Below, one piece after another: positions 31,295 to 45,244 of a stretch of 64,000 nucleotides of DNA (positions within the stretch are counted from its first letter, which is position 1; the number at the start of each line of letters is the position of its first letter). The DNA comes from Artemisia argyi (lineage: Eukaryota; Streptophyta; Magnoliopsida; Asterales; Asteraceae). The stretch is taken from NCBI GenBank assembly GCA_030686995.1, contig CM060680.1:195659322-195723321 (forward strand). The letters are read 5' to 3'. The notes under the pieces are model-generated. The model searched no databases. It had not been told where the DNA came from and was given only the letters and a program-made list of their open reading frames with translations. The position numbers and the translations under genes are program-made.

Positions 31295-32265
31295 TATAGC
31301 TTGTCATAAATGATTACATTTATTCCTTAATTAACATGCTAATTTTCTAAATAGAACTATATAGATGGATTTGTTCCTTAAAAATACACTTAGGGTAACT
31401 TTCACCACATTTGGCTAGGGTTTGATAAGAGTCGAGCATTTAACCAGGCTCGAATCGACTTGAGCTTGTCCACTAAAGTTTTATCGAGTTCGAGCTAGAG
31501 TATAAAAACTTTAAACCTTAGACAAACTCAGGCTTACAATAACTCTACTCAATTTAGTATCGAGCTTCTCGAGCCATTTGCTATATATAAATATATAATT
31601 AAGATAATGGCCTTAAAATGTATTCAACTTGACACTTATTCCTTTAGTATGTATCAAACTATTTTTGTATCTTTTAATTGTATAAACTTTTAATTTGTTA
31701 TATTGTTTCATTGTGTGTATCTTTATTGGTGAAGTTACCAACCCACTGCTGTCATGTAGATAGCGGACTTGACCAACCTGCTACACGTAGATAGCGGACT
31801 TGACCAACTCGCTGCTGAATTAGGGGAATAGTTACACATTGCACTAGCGAGGGTGACATAGCAATAAGTTAGAGAATTCAACTAATGAGTAATGCATGAT
31901 TAAGTAAGCACATTTGCTTACCTATACGAGTTTTCACCAATTTACTTTTTCTTGCAATTAATTTAGTTTTAGTTTAATTAGTTGTTAAAAACCAAACTCT
32001 TCCAAACCAGAGATTTACTTGCTTTCATTTAAATATAAAAAGACCAAAAAATAATCTTCCCTCAACCCTTAGACTTAATTCAACATACACTTCGAGCTTA
32101 GCTCACTATTCACCTAGAGAACGATCAATCCCCCGTGTCTTGCCTATACTACACTACAACGGTTAGGTACTCTACCTAGGAGGATTGTAAAACTTAGTGT
32201 GTTTACAATTATCTGCATCAGTAACTAAAAGTAACACTGAAGATGCATTAATCATGGATATTCTA
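31295..32265. other. Intergenic DNA with a short tandem repeat
   Basis: 31430-31580 is rich in CGAGCTT/GAGCTCG words typical of a decayed MITE, without clear ends. At 31755-31808 a unit of about 35 bp containing GTAGATAGCGGACTTGACCAA occurs twice. No gene seen. Confidence 0.5.
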
Positions 32266-32269
32266 TAAA

Positions 32270-35121
32270 TATTTTAGAACCAACATAGGATCAACAGGAA
32301 GTTAAATCTATCCAAATGCACTTTTTGAGTGGAGAAGGGACAATTCTTGGGGCACATGATCAGCCTAAGAGGGATCAGCCTAAGAGGGATCAGGGAGAAC
32401 CCAAATAAATTAGAGCAGTACTGGATATGCAATCCCTAAGAAACCTATTTGGTGGTGGTCATGATCGTGAAGATGATTATGATGAATATGATTATGATAA
32501 CTATGCGGATCAGTTCTACGATCTTCCAGGGAATTTCAAGCTTCAAGGCCTTGGAAGGAAGTGATTTTGTTTCATAGGAGTCTAATGTTATTTTTTGAGT
32601 AGTGGTTTATTTTCTTGTTTAGAGAATATGAAGTATCTTGTTATGTAAGCTTTTCCGCCTATGTAACGGGTTGAGATATGAGATTCACCCATATCCTTTG
32701 TACTCAAACGATTTTTGGAGTAATATATTTACCGGGTCTTTTGACCTTTTACCCAAAAAAGATATGCAATCCCTAAGAACTCTCATTCAAGCACAAAGAT
32801 CGAATGGCATGATTGTAGCTCTTAGATAATTTCTATCGCGAGCTGCAAAGAAGTGAATTCCTTTTTTCCAAGTCATAAAAGAACACGTGGCAAACGCAAA
32901 GTTCAAAATGGTCAGAGGAGGCTTGAGCGGCATTCCAGGATCTTAAGGTATTATTGACTGAATTACCAACCGTGACAGCTCCAATCCCATACGAAACCTT
33001 AACAATGTACCTAGCCGTATCTAATGAAACCATAGAATTAGTTCTGGTAGCTGAACGGGACAAATATCAAATGCCGATATACTTCGTCAGTATGGCACTT
33101 CGTGATGCAGAGTTATGATATCCACCTATAGGAAAACTTGCATATGATCTATTTATCTCAACCAAGCGCTTAAGGAGATATTTTTAGGCACTCCCAATAG
33201 AAGTCATTAAAGACCAACTATTCAAGCAACTACTGTCAAAACCTGAAAACTAGGATAACTAACTTAATAGGCAGTCACTCTGGGGGAACATAAAACAACA
33301 TACAAGCCAAGACACACAATTAAAAAGAGAATGATGGTTGATTTCCTCGACATAAATCCAATCATGAAAGATGGCAAAAAGCAGCCCACTTAGATAAAGC
33401 AAATCCGTGCACCTGCCTCTAACACATGGACGTTGTTCACGGATGAAGCTTTGAGAGATGAGGGATCGGGAGCTAGAATCATTCTTACCAGTCCCAAAAA
33501 ATAAGAGTACACATATGCTCTGCATTTCAAATTCAAAGCTTCCAATAATGAAGCAGAGTATAAGGCCCTGTTGGTAGGCCTCAGGCTCGTAAAAATTATG
33601 AGAGTAACTAAACTTCAAGAGTACACTAACCTGTTGTTGGTAACAAACCAAGTATTAGGAGGATTTGAGGCAAGCAGGGATTCAATGATCATTTACCTGG
33701 AACAAGTACAAGCAGTACTCCCATACTTCAAGTCTTTTAGTATAATGCAAATACCTAGAGCACTTAATAAACGAGCAGACTGAGCAAACTGCAAGCATTG
33801 CGATTGACCACCTGACACAAGAAGTTTGGGTAGAAGAAATACCAACGAAGTTTATCGAAGAGGTTCGGGGGTACACCAAATAGGATAAGAAGGAATTATT
33901 TGGATGACACCGCTGATCAATTTCTTTTGTAGGGGAAAACTACCCGAGGACAATGAAGAAGCTTAGAAGACTAGGCAGAAGTTAGGTAAGTATTATTTCA
34001 AGATGAAGTGTTATACAAAAAAAACCTTCATGGGGCCAATGGCAATGTGTGTACACCCAATTCAAGAAGAAGCTATCTTACAAGAGATACATGATGGGAT
34101 GTGTGGAATGCTATCAAGTGCAAGGGCAGTTGCAACTAAGCAAATACGACTGGGCTAATATTGGCCAACAGTCAAGAAAGACGCTGTCATACTGCTACAA
34201 ATTTATCCTACCTACCAATCTTATGCAAAGGCACAACATGCTCCAATACATGACTTACTTCCTATCACAACACCTTGGCCATTCCATAAATGGGGAATCG
34301 AAATCTCTGGCCCACTCAAAATAGGCCTAAGAATGTCAAGTTCCTGATCGTAATTGTCGATCATTTCATAAATGGATAGAAGCCAAACCTATGACTACCA
34401 TCACAGGCACAAAAGTGATCAACTTCATATTTGATTACATTATATGTCGAATTGGAGTACCACAAAACAATCCTAAGCGATAATGGTACTCAATTAGTGG
34501 GTGAACCATTCAAATTATGGTGCACAGACAAAGGCATCATTTAGGACACAACCTCACCTTACCATTCTCATACCAATGACCAGGCAGAGGTAGCCATTCG
34601 AGAACTAGTGGATGGCTTCAAAGAACAAAGCAGAGACAATGGAACACACTGGGTCTACGGAGTATCAAGTGTCTTATAGGCTCATCGTACTTTGCCCAGA
34701 AAAATCATAAAGGAAACACCATTCGGTCTGGTATATGGAACTAAGGCAGTCATACCTGCTGAAATGCTCATTCCAATGGCAAGAGTTGCCTGACCGACCA
34801 AGAGGCAAATGAAGCTATAAGGCTAAATCTAGACCTCCTGGAAGAAAAAACAACAATGCATATATTCAAATAGCACATTTGAACCAAGGAATGGCCAAAT
34901 ACAACAACAGAAAGGTTCGTTTAGTGGCGTTTAAATTTGGAGACCACATTTTAAGGAAGAACGAAGTCAGCAAAGCAACATACATCAGGAAAATGAGTCC
35001 CACCTGGGAAGGCCCATACACAGTCAAGACAACCAATCATAATGGCTCCTACCTGTTGACAGACAGGCATGGTGACGTCGTGCCCCTAGCTTGGCACACA
35101 TCAAACTTATTGAAATGTTAA
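32270..35121 (+). pseudogene. Ty3/gypsy pol relic: RT tail, RNase H, integrase
   Basis: Decayed pol read on the plus strand. The thumb of reverse transcriptase (around 32300-32445) is followed by the connection region near 32840-33130 (LPTVTAPIPYETLTMYLAVS). RNase H lies at about 33420-33780 (TDEALRDEGSGARI, NNEAEYKALLVGLRL), then the zinc-binding N-terminus of integrase near 34060-34190, a broken integrase core, and the C-terminal integrase tail at 34879-35121 (GPYTVKTTNHNGSYLL). Many stops and frameshifts make it non-functional. It is interrupted by a 318-bp retrocopy (32443-32760). Downstream it passes into an untranslated/LTR region repeated at 49899 onward. Confidence 0.88.
32443..32760 (+). 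mobile_element. 5'-truncated poly(A)-ended retrocopy in the gypsy relic
   Basis: A 318-bp insert is flanked by a perfect 19-bp direct repeat, GATATGCAATCCCTAAGAA, at 32424-32442 and 32761-32779. It ends in an A-run immediately before the right repeat. Target duplication of this length plus an A-tail indicate LINE-mediated retroposition. One frame gives an acidic Asp/Tyr-rich peptide (DDYDEYDYDNYADQFYD...) ending GLGRK and a TGA near 32563, then about 200 bp resembling a 3' untranslated region. It therefore looks like the 3' end of a host mRNA rather than of the LINE. The parent gene was not recognised. Confidence 0.78.
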
Positions 35122-38100
35122 ATTTATTTATGTATTACAACTTTTCTACTTTTGGCAATTGTAACATGGAAATGATATGTAATGATTGAAGCAAATTACT
35201 TAATGGAAATTTTCGTGTTACTCTTATATGTTCGGAACATACTTATCTTTTAGGCGATTAACCAGATCTATCTTGTCTCTCGTATCCTTATAATTAGTTT
35301 ACTTGACAAATAACTAAGACATTAAATATTGTTAAACAAATAGTGGCAATAATGAATAAATTTATATATGCACTAGTCTCAGTGATGAGTGCTCAAACAC
35401 TCATCATTTTTGGTCAAATCTGAACTGTAAAACATACAAAAACACTCAGAAATGCATCAAAATATTGAAAATATTTCAAAATTGTGTTTTATATGTTTTA
35501 GATGCAAAATGAGTAAAAACAGATGAAAAACGTACAAAGTTTGCAAAATTGGCAGTTTCAGTCCCCTAACTTTCATAAAATGACAAAACTAGTCCCTGGT
35601 CATTCAAAATATGGAAAATTATCACCAAATGTCCTTTTACAATCATAAGTTGTCATATTTTGTCCTTTGGTGAAAAATCTCAAAAGTTTTGGAAAATTAC
35701 AGTTTAGTCCCGGGAGTTTCAGTAATTGACAGAATTGGTCCCTGGTGGGATATTTTTGAAAGAAAAATCATGTTGGGTCTTTGGGAATTCACATGTGTCA
35801 CTTTTAATCCCTGGATGAAAATTTTGAGAAAATTACAAGTTTAGTCACCGGAGTTTGGAAATTTGCAAAAATTAGTCCCCGGGTATTTTATTTTGGAAAA
35901 TATTAATTTTCATCCTTATAATATTCTAACTTGTCAACATGGGTCCTTATAATAAATTTTGGAAAGAATCATAACAGGTCCCTCATCTTTTGGTAATTTA
36001 CAATATTGGTCCTTGTTCTTTTATTACTTAAAACCAAATGGACCCAAAATAAAACCAATTCCAAACCCAATCCAACCTGATCCACAACACAACCCCCAAG
36101 CCCAATACACAACCGGCCCACTCCCACTTTTAATACTTTCCCCGTCTTTGACCAGTCAACCCTCACCATCACCCCTAACCTCCCTGCTTCTCCACCATTA
36201 ACACCCTAATCCCAAGAACTTGTCTTCCCCCTCCTCACCAACTGCCATTAATAACTCCACCTGCCCAAATCAACCCCCCTCCTCAATTAATTTCCCCCAC
36301 CAAACTTACTAAAACTCCCAATCTCAGTTTTCCCGCCAAAAACATTTTGAAGGACTGGGATCGATTTGATGCATCCAACGGCCAAGAAGCAACTGGGAAT
36401 GAAAGAGAAAGTCTCCAAGGGTTATAAAAGTAAAGAAAAAAGATGGAAGAAGTATTAGTTAGAGTAGTAGTAGTGTAGAAAATTAGTTTTAATGTCGTTT
36501 TTATAAACTTTACTTCCCCAGTGTAATTCCTAGCTCAGAAATGTTGTAATACTTGTTTTTAGAGTACTGTAAACTTATTTTAAGCATTAATTTAAGTACT
36601 TTCAGTTGAATGTAGTTTTTGCCAATTTTCACTCAAAATCTCAAATTCTTGTTAAAGTGTTGAAACTTGCTGTTTCCTGTTTGTTTGATCTTTTTTTAGC
36701 TTATTTACAAGTTTATTTAAGTGTGTGAAGCTTAGGGATCACCTAATACTCAGTTCACTTAAAATACAAAATATTCACTATAAATAAGTAGAAAATAGAA
36801 AATTAGTACAAATGATCAAAGGGAGCTCAGGAAGCAGTGGACTGTAAATTTCTATGGTTTATAACTCCTTGGGGAGTGATTAGGAGGTGTTGAAAGGCCT
36901 TGGGTTACTTATTCTCATCTTGAAGGTTATCTTGTAAGCTCACTGTCTCATTATAATTTTTTTTCATGCCATATGGTGTTCCATGTACCTTAGGATGTAT
37001 TTTAATAATCATTAGGCTTGCATTGTGTATATTGATTCTGTTTCAATTATAAGAAGTGAGTGTTTTGGTTTAAATATTAGATTCATAGTGTAACTGCTAG
37101 TATTAAGGGGTGTTTGGTTATGTAAAGTTTGACCTATGGTATTGATCATTCACTTGTTTTCTTGCACCATCAGTACTCTTATGTGATTTTGGAGTCAGTA
37201 AAACCTTAATATCAAGTCCTTATTTACAAAAAAGTCAAAACACCCATTGATTCACTTTGACAGTTAACTGTCAAGGTTTTTGGGTTTCCAATCTTACCCA
37301 TTTTGACTAAATGATGTCATTCTAGCTTAATTCACCCTTAGTATCACTTAATACATCAATCTAAGCTAGTTAGACCCAATCAAAGTTGGAAAAGGTCAAA
37401 TCTTAGGTTTATATAGAAAGTCAAATTTGCATGAAACTCAGTTTTTACCAAAATTGCAAGATTTAATTTGAATTTTGTGTTTGCTTTCTTGGGTTGAAAC
37501 TTGTTTCTATTCATACTCTACCAGCTCATCTTCATAGTCTAACCATTTTTATATTTTTGTGATTTTTCTCTTGGGCCCCACTTAGCTCCAAAGACACCTG
37601 CAGGGGGAGGTTCTCCCCTGCATCAGCAGCAACACCACCATCACCACCACTTGGTGGTGGTTTTCTGACCACCTCAGCGGGTCTCATGGCCATTACTTGG
37701 TTCCTCTCAACCCCCTCCTACTAGAGATCATAAGTTGACCATTGTTTTGACCTAAGGACCCCTGGGACCCACCTGATTTAGCCACTCAATTCTGTCCCAT
37801 TTCTGTGCAGCCAAGAAGTTTGGAATTGCTTACTTGGCTTTTCCAGCTTATTTAATAAGCTTTAATTGTTGTTTCAACTTCATTTAAGTCCAGTAAGCTT
37901 GTTTGATCCTAAATCCACCCTTGGTTCTCAGCTCAAAGCTTATTTCAAGCTTATAGCTTAGACAGTTGACCAAAGTCAACTGTCCAAGTAATAAGCACTT
38001 GTTGTGCTTATTTCTGAGTTCCAAAAAGTTTGTTTTTACAAAAGTTTTTCATTTTTAGGTGTAAAACAAGTTTCCAAAGAAAAAAAATCTTGAAAAGTTA

Positions 38101-40590
38101 AATTAATTTTAAGTGATAGTTTCTATTTAATTTTATTTAAATTTTAATTTTCATTTTTAGATTTTTATTAATTACTTGGCGTTTTTATATTTTTATTAAT
38201 TTCCTTATAAGTTAAAGTAATTTTAATAATTTTTTCAGATTTTTATTTTATCATTTAGTATTTACTAGAATTAATCTTAGTTTTATTAATAATTAATTAA
38301 TATTAAGTATTAAATAGCATAATTAGTTTTTATAAAACAAAACCTAGTTTTTATATTTTTTATAGCTTTTATATGTTATAAAACATTTTTAGAAATTTTT
38401 CTAGAATTTTTACTGTTCATTTTCTATTTTTCTTAATTTAAAATAGCTTAATTAGGTTATTAATAATTAATTAGTAATTAATTAATATAAAAATTCACAA
38501 AAAGACAAAAATACATATTTTTAGTTTTAAAATTAGTTTTTAGTTATTTTATAATTTTAGAAATTTAATTTTCACCTTTTTAGTATTTAATTAATATTAT
38601 ATTGTATTTAAGTATTTTAAATATTAATAATAAGTATTAAATAGTATTTAATTAATATTAAATAATTAATTAGTGTAAAAATTTATTTTCTTTTTCTAAA
38701 AAATTTCTTTTATCTTTTAGTTTGTAAAAAAGTCATTTTCACCCCCTGGGTGTTTTCAGATTTCAGTTTTCACGTTTTATTTTGTACGTTTACGTTATTT
38801 AAAATGTGAACGTACGCATTTTTAGGTATCTAACTTTCACGTAATCATCTTTATAGCTTATTTAAGCTATTTCTTCGTATATATTCCTTAGCTTAATCAC
38901 TCACAAACCTTTTCCCGTCTAGATTCACCCGATCACAGACCCGTTTAAATAACCATCACACCTCGTCGGGACATGACGACCCGGGGAAACACTATACTTC
39001 CGCGGAGCATTGACTCTAGGCTGTTTGACTTGGTTGACCATCACCTGGTCAGTTAGGTTGACCGTTTGGAGCCAATCACTCAGCCATCTTAGAAATACCT
39101 GAATAGTCAAACAGACTACACTATCGCATATTGGTTCATGTACATCTGGAGAGAACATGTTGTTAGCCGGTGCAATAGTTAGCTATTTTTATTTGATCAC
39201 TGAATGTACTAACTATTGTGAAGTCATAATGAGCACCTAAAAAATCATCGGACTATAAACTTGAAAACTGTCTTTGAGACAAAAAAAAATGCAATTAACA
39301 CCCTGAGGGTTATAAAGAAGCCTCATAAACATTTCAGAACCGACATTCATCAGGCAAACTCGTCTTAAGGCAAAACATTTTGTAATGCCTGGGAGGCTTA
39401 TGAAAAAAAAAAAAAGACATATACCTCACAGATAATTGAGGAACGACAATCATCAGACATACTTGCTCTGAAACATAACATTTTATGACATTTAAGAGAC
39501 TTATGAAATAAACGACAAAACAGTTACGAAAGACAAAAATTTATTGATAGATTATTTGAAATACAACAAGATTAATGAAAGAATACAAGTCATTTTGGGT
39601 GTATCAAAACCATCAAATCTTCAAATCTTCCAACAGAAGAGTGATGCTCATGCGAAGCAAATCCAAGAGCTCAAAAGGATAATCCTACTTGGCAGTATCC
39701 ACAAACAAGGAACTGTCAAAATCTATGATTGGTCGAACTTTGACCACTCCAATACAGAACTTGGAAAGTATGTAAGCCTTTGCCAAAAAAGAGGCGCATG
39801 ATCTTTTTTTATCAGGCTCGTCTAAAGCCACCAACTCCCTCGTTGAACCTCACCGAACAAGGCAACAAGACCAAATTACAATAATCCAGGAAGACGTTGG
39901 TATCTTTCTCTTCCAAGATGCTTACATTCCCTGCACATGAAGTTCTCACTACCGGAACTAGGGAATTGTGGGTGAAACGGGTCTTTTCTTAAGCCCTTTA
40001 TCGGGAAAAGTTATTTTATGCAAAAAGAAACTTAAATAAAATGAAAAAATGTCATAAATAAACCCTCAACTTTACTAAATAACAAAAATACCAACTGAAA
40101 AACCCTCTTATGAAATACCCATATGCGGCACGTTTGCCAAACAAAACGTCTTCTCGGTTTATGTCCCATATGCGGCGCATCAGGGCTAAATGCAACACAT
40201 CTGGCCTTTTTCGAACCGAGCTTGTTCTGTTCTTCCTCTTGTTACCTCCCATAGACTCGGTCTCGATTTTTGTTCTCATTCATCCAAAATATTTTGTGTG
40301 ATGGTGGATTCAAATCACGTAAATTCTTTTTAGAGTATTGCCAGGTCCATATTTTCTTTAATGCCGCTTTTTTTTTCTTCTATATCTTGCCTTATTAACA
40401 ATTAGAACTCTATGTGCCCCATATAATTATCATTATATCCCTATGTGTTCTATGCTCGTATGCTCTTTTTTCTTTTCTTTTTTTTACTACACATTTAGGT
40501 CCACACACTTTTATTATTTTAGCCTTATATGTCTTTTTATATTTGCATGATAGTATGCGTTCATGCGTATGTTTTGTACGTGCTTTTATA
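35098..40590 (+). repeat. 3' untranslated/LTR region of the gypsy relic, copy 1
   Basis: 35098-35382 and 39084-40330 are collinear with 49899-50183 and 50184-51395, and 40340-40590 matches about 52440-52637. The middle (35383-39078) is a solo LTR absent from copy 2. No coding function; small frames inside are spurious. Confidence 0.82.
35383..39078 (+). mobile_element. Solo LTR of 3.7 kb
   Basis: Begins TGATGAGTGCTC, ends GGAGCCAATCA (TG...CA) and is flanked by a 5-bp TSD CTCAG (35378-35382 and 39079-39083). The homologous copy at 50180-50185 runs straight through, which confirms an insertion. No internal domain or second LTR is present, so it is most simply the product of recombination between two LTRs. 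It opens with a short palindrome (TGATGAGTGcTcaaACACTCATCA), as does the LTR at 56380-59541, and both contain GTCC-rich phrases then AT-rich DNA. They may belong to related giant-LTR families. Confidence 0.83.
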
Positions 40591-41237
40591 TGTTTAGCCT
40601 TATATCCTTCACCATCATTTTCTCTATCTTAATGTGTATGCTCGTAGACCCGTATATCTTTATATGTTTGTATTTTCGTATATTACATGTTTCTATATAT
40701 GTTTGCAGGTCTATATTATTGATGTAAGTCTTTCTGAAAGCAGTACTTTTATATTCAGATAGGGGTGAGACTGTCTACTCCCTATATTCCGTTCCAACAA
40801 ATTAGTTATTGTTGTCATTTTACCAAACAAAGCACACTCAATAGCAACGATAAAAGAAAAAAATATGAAGACAATCATATCATATTTGCAATATATATTG
40901 CATACATATAAACATTACCTATTTAATAAATACACAAATCACACATGCACTCTCCAAATTTACATACATACAACACCTATATAAATACACACATGCACTC
41001 CCTTATTTTATTTTATTTTATTTTTTCCTGGATGCATCAACAGTCAACACTCCAATAATCCTATCAAGTAACACTTTCATCCGCTGCTTTCTATATTTCT
41101 GCAGCAACAAAACAAAAATAAATCTATATAATAACCCAAATCATTTTACCTATAGGTAGTATACTTCGTGAACGTATGTTTTTTTTGGCAAATGAACGTA
41201 CGTTATAACCCAGAATGTTACATATCATGCAAAGAGC

Positions 41238-42501
41238 TTACATCTGTTTCTTCTTAGATAAATTATTCTTTTCCTCAAGTTTTACGAACAAGCTTCCATC
41301 GAATACGCCTCTAATGGTTTCCTTTTGCAATAATCCATCTTTGTCCTTGCCAAGGCTATACAACAAGTTCCATTCTCCAAGGGCGGCAATCCTATATAAT
41401 ATATGTTACAAACTATTCATTCAATAATGATTTAAAATGATAGAGTCGTGTGTTTTTACTGTCCAAAGTAGTCCTTGGGGTCGCGGTTTCCTTTGATAAA
41501 TTCGTTTAGTTCGTCTTTTGTCAAGGAGTCTGGATTCGTGCGTGCATACTTGCTGAATATCTCCTCAAACTTGGAAGGAACAAACCTTAAACATGAAATG
41601 TAAGTGTCTTAAGTGACTTCTAATCAATGTGTGAGAAAAATTTAGATGGCGAGTGAATATATTCGAAGAGATACCTTCCACTACTGTCATAGGTGTCAGA
41701 GTCGTTACCATGCTTGGCCAAGGTTATGTTTTCAAGCTCGATTGGGAAGAGCAGATTAGGAAACCACTTTCCCTGTAAAAACCAAAAACAACATTGGCAA
41801 TCTTATTACACCATTTTCTTAACTTCATATGAATTAGTTTGGGATTTAACAATTGTATTAAACACTACTTTCACTAATATACCTAATGTGTTGGGAAATA
41901 ATAGTATCTAGGGAAAATTCTTGTTTTGACGGTATACATACACACATGTAACAACTAATTAATTTGAATATGATACATAAATATATTAACCATACAAATT
42001 ATGAAACACTTGAGAGCATATATTTACACAGATATTTCTATAGATCAAGTACATACCGGACGGGTAAGGCCACTAAGACCGAGATTAATTAAGATTCCAC
42101 CTGCTAAAGATACGAGAAAACCACCACCAATTGCCCGAATTCCTATAATACAGAAACAACATTCGAGATTTAAGAGATATGTAACAAGTTTTAAATCGGT
42201 TATCTAATTAATAAGTAGTTTATAAATATGATTAAGAGAGTTGTAAGCAACTTAAACCATTAACCTTGGTAAGTTTCCCAAGGGTAAACAACACCATCAT
42301 TGTTACGATCAAAGAAGGCTGCATGTAATCGCATCACATTTTGGTCATTGTCGATTGCTGCATTCATATAATCATATTGTTTATATATCATAAACGGGCT
42401 ATTAATATCTAAATGTAACTAAAAGTACGAATTCGAATGTAAAGTAAGATCAATAGCTATTTATAAATTATAATACCTTCAATCCCGGATTTTGCAGCCA
42501 T
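41238..42501 (-). CDS. Caleosin/peroxygenase gene C (6 exons, 193 aa)
   Basis: Exons on the minus strand: 42501-42477 (25 nt), 42357-42265, 42142-42057, 41772-41675, 41585-41460, 41391-41238; all introns GT-AG, total 582 nt. The protein starts [16 protein letters not shown] and ends SKKKQM. The EF-hand loop is residues 25-36. Haem-ligand histidines are H20 and H89, the latter in KHGND where A and B have KHGSD. A hydrophobic segment follows the EF-hand (about residues 43-64) with the reduced proline motif [13 protein letters not shown]. Exon sizes match B except that exon 5 is one codon shorter and the stop is earlier. The function is expected to be Ca2+-regulated fatty-acid peroxygenation at lipid droplets or ER. 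Exon 2 is nearly identical in B and C while intron indels differ, which suggests a fairly recent duplication. Confidence 0.93.
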
Positions 42502-42627
42502 TTATCAATGGTTTTGCTTAACTATTATGCTTAAAATACCTGTAAATGGGTGATGTGGATAGGTGTAAATTTGTTAAGAGAAATATATATGAAGAAAACT
42601 GAATAATCAAAAGAGAATGATGGAGGG

Positions 42628-42634
42628 TTTTATA
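42628..42634 (-). promoter_or_regulatory. Probable TATA box of caleosin C
   Basis: TATAAAA on the minus strand, 127-133 bp upstream of the ATG, within the block conserved in gene B. Confidence 0.65.
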
Positions 42635-42911
42635 ATGGGGTTTCAATGAAGAGACAAGAATATGATTTCGACACTTCGTTATCGCATGTTACTATATTTG
42701 TGCAAGTATTTATGTTCCATAAAAGTTGATTAATCAATTATACAACAAATATAAATGATCGTTATCATTTCCGTGTTCAAGATGTCGATCGAATTTTAAT
42801 AAAGATCAAAACTCCCATTTTTATGTACCACATCAAAACTCATTTTTCTAACATGCCAACCCAATCGATAACTCACATATTTTTTGTACTAAAGCCAAAC
42901 TTTTAGTGTTA

Positions 42912-43687
42912 TAATGGTAGGGTATTCGTGCTTTGCGGCGACGGGTAGGGTATCATGCAATAAATTATTTTGTGATAATTTTTAAATTTATGTTTAACAT
43001 TATGAATTGCGAGGATATTTTTTGATATTAAGTTTAAGTAATATTAAAATGATTCATATAAAATTGTTGAGTAATCGCCGATGTTGTTTCAATATAAAGA
43101 CAATAGTACGGATAATTGATTACATTTTATTATATAATAGGCGGGGGTTGGATTAGTTGGAAACCCCCCTTTTCTTTGGAGACAGAAGCGAGAGTTCGAT
43201 CCTCACTCCATGCGAAAAGGTCGGAGGTCCTCTGGAAGCAGTCTTGCTACAATTGAGTAAGGGTAAGTCTGTCTATATCTCACATTCTTCATACCTCGTG
43301 AAAAACAAGATTTGGTACCGTTGATTTATTTATTTTTATTGTACGATTGGCATTACAATATTTTTTACGGTTCACAAACAATTTATTTTAGTTTTTGTTT
43401 TATGACATGATTTTGACCTTTTTACATTACTGATTTTGCTGATTGTTAATATGAAATGAAGTTATTTTGCGGCACTTATGTAAATTTTAGTAATTGGATT
43501 ATATTGAAATAGTTTATTGTGGAGGAAAAGTAAATGCTAAATGCTTAAATCGCATTACTTAAATTTTAATTAATGTTTTAGTTTTTAAGTTAACTATAAA
43601 AAAGAGGTTGACTATAGGTTAGAAACTTGTGTTAGTATATTTAATTGAAGGATGGCTCCTTCCATTTTATGTAGTTTAGAGTAGATT
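42912..43687. mobile_element. 0.77-kb insertion upstream of caleosin C
   Basis: The B copy reads directly across this point (about 25770), so these 0.77 kb were gained in C or lost in B. It contains a tRNA-type SINE head. Around 42930-42950 is GGTATTCGTGCTTTGCGGCG, a motif I could not assign to a family. Confidence 0.6.
43140..43330 (+). mobile_element. tRNA-derived SINE
   Basis: A-box-like GGGTTGGATTAGTTGG and B-box-like GAGAGTTCGATCCTCAC are followed by a body with TCTGGAAGCAGTCTTGCTAC and GGTAAGTCTGTCTATATC, a familiar SINE layout in plants. Lies within the 42912-43687 insertion; limits approximate. Confidence 0.65.
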
Positions 43688-44321
43688 TAAAGAAATGATT
43701 GATTTATAAGATAATATTGCCTTATCTATAGTCTTCCTTTTGTTGCTACCATTGACTTAAAACGTACACCGTTTCTTGATCACCACCTACTTTTGTACAC
43801 ATCTACTACATACCACCTATTATCTCACACGTATTTGTAAATAGACTTGAACCGAACTAACAAGTGCGTACACGCTATTGTAATCAGATGTTTCTTATTG
43901 TTGGTGGCTTCACATGCATTCTTTCCTTTATTTAGCAATCAACTTAAATGAACTTTAAGGCATTGATACTAGACATTTAAAGGTATGTCGATATTCAGAG
44001 TAAAGTCAATATGACAGGAGTTTCATGAATATTTATTTGATTTTGTCAACTTAGTTTGATAAAAACAACATTTATCGATTTAAGGCAAGGTTTTAGGAAC
44101 ACCTTGTTGTAACTAATAGTCTAATATATATAGACTTTATCACCAACTTGTGTAACTGTTGAGTTATGTGGGAGTGTGGTATTAAGCATTTGTTGCCCGA
44201 GCATATTCTAATTGTTGGCCTTTAAGAAATTCTGTTTTAGAGACTTATATTTGGCTCACGTAGAAAAGAAAGTAGCACAAAGTGCTTAAAATCATGCATG
44301 TCTATGGTCCAAAGCCCATGT

Positions 44322-45230
<909 letters not shown>

Positions 45231-45244
45231 GTGGTATCACGAGC

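Noticed and set aside
33259..33651. 130-codon minus-strand frame
   Set aside because: Antisense of the gypsy RNase H region, which has family motifs on the plus strand.
35383..39078. Full LTR retrotransposon or large-retrotransposon derivative instead of a solo LTR
   Set aside because: No internal direct repeat, primer-binding site or polypurine tract was found between the ends. A dot plot would settle it.
43140..43330. Organellar DNA insertion
   Set aside because: No chloroplast or mitochondrial gene was recognised here or elsewhere in the window.
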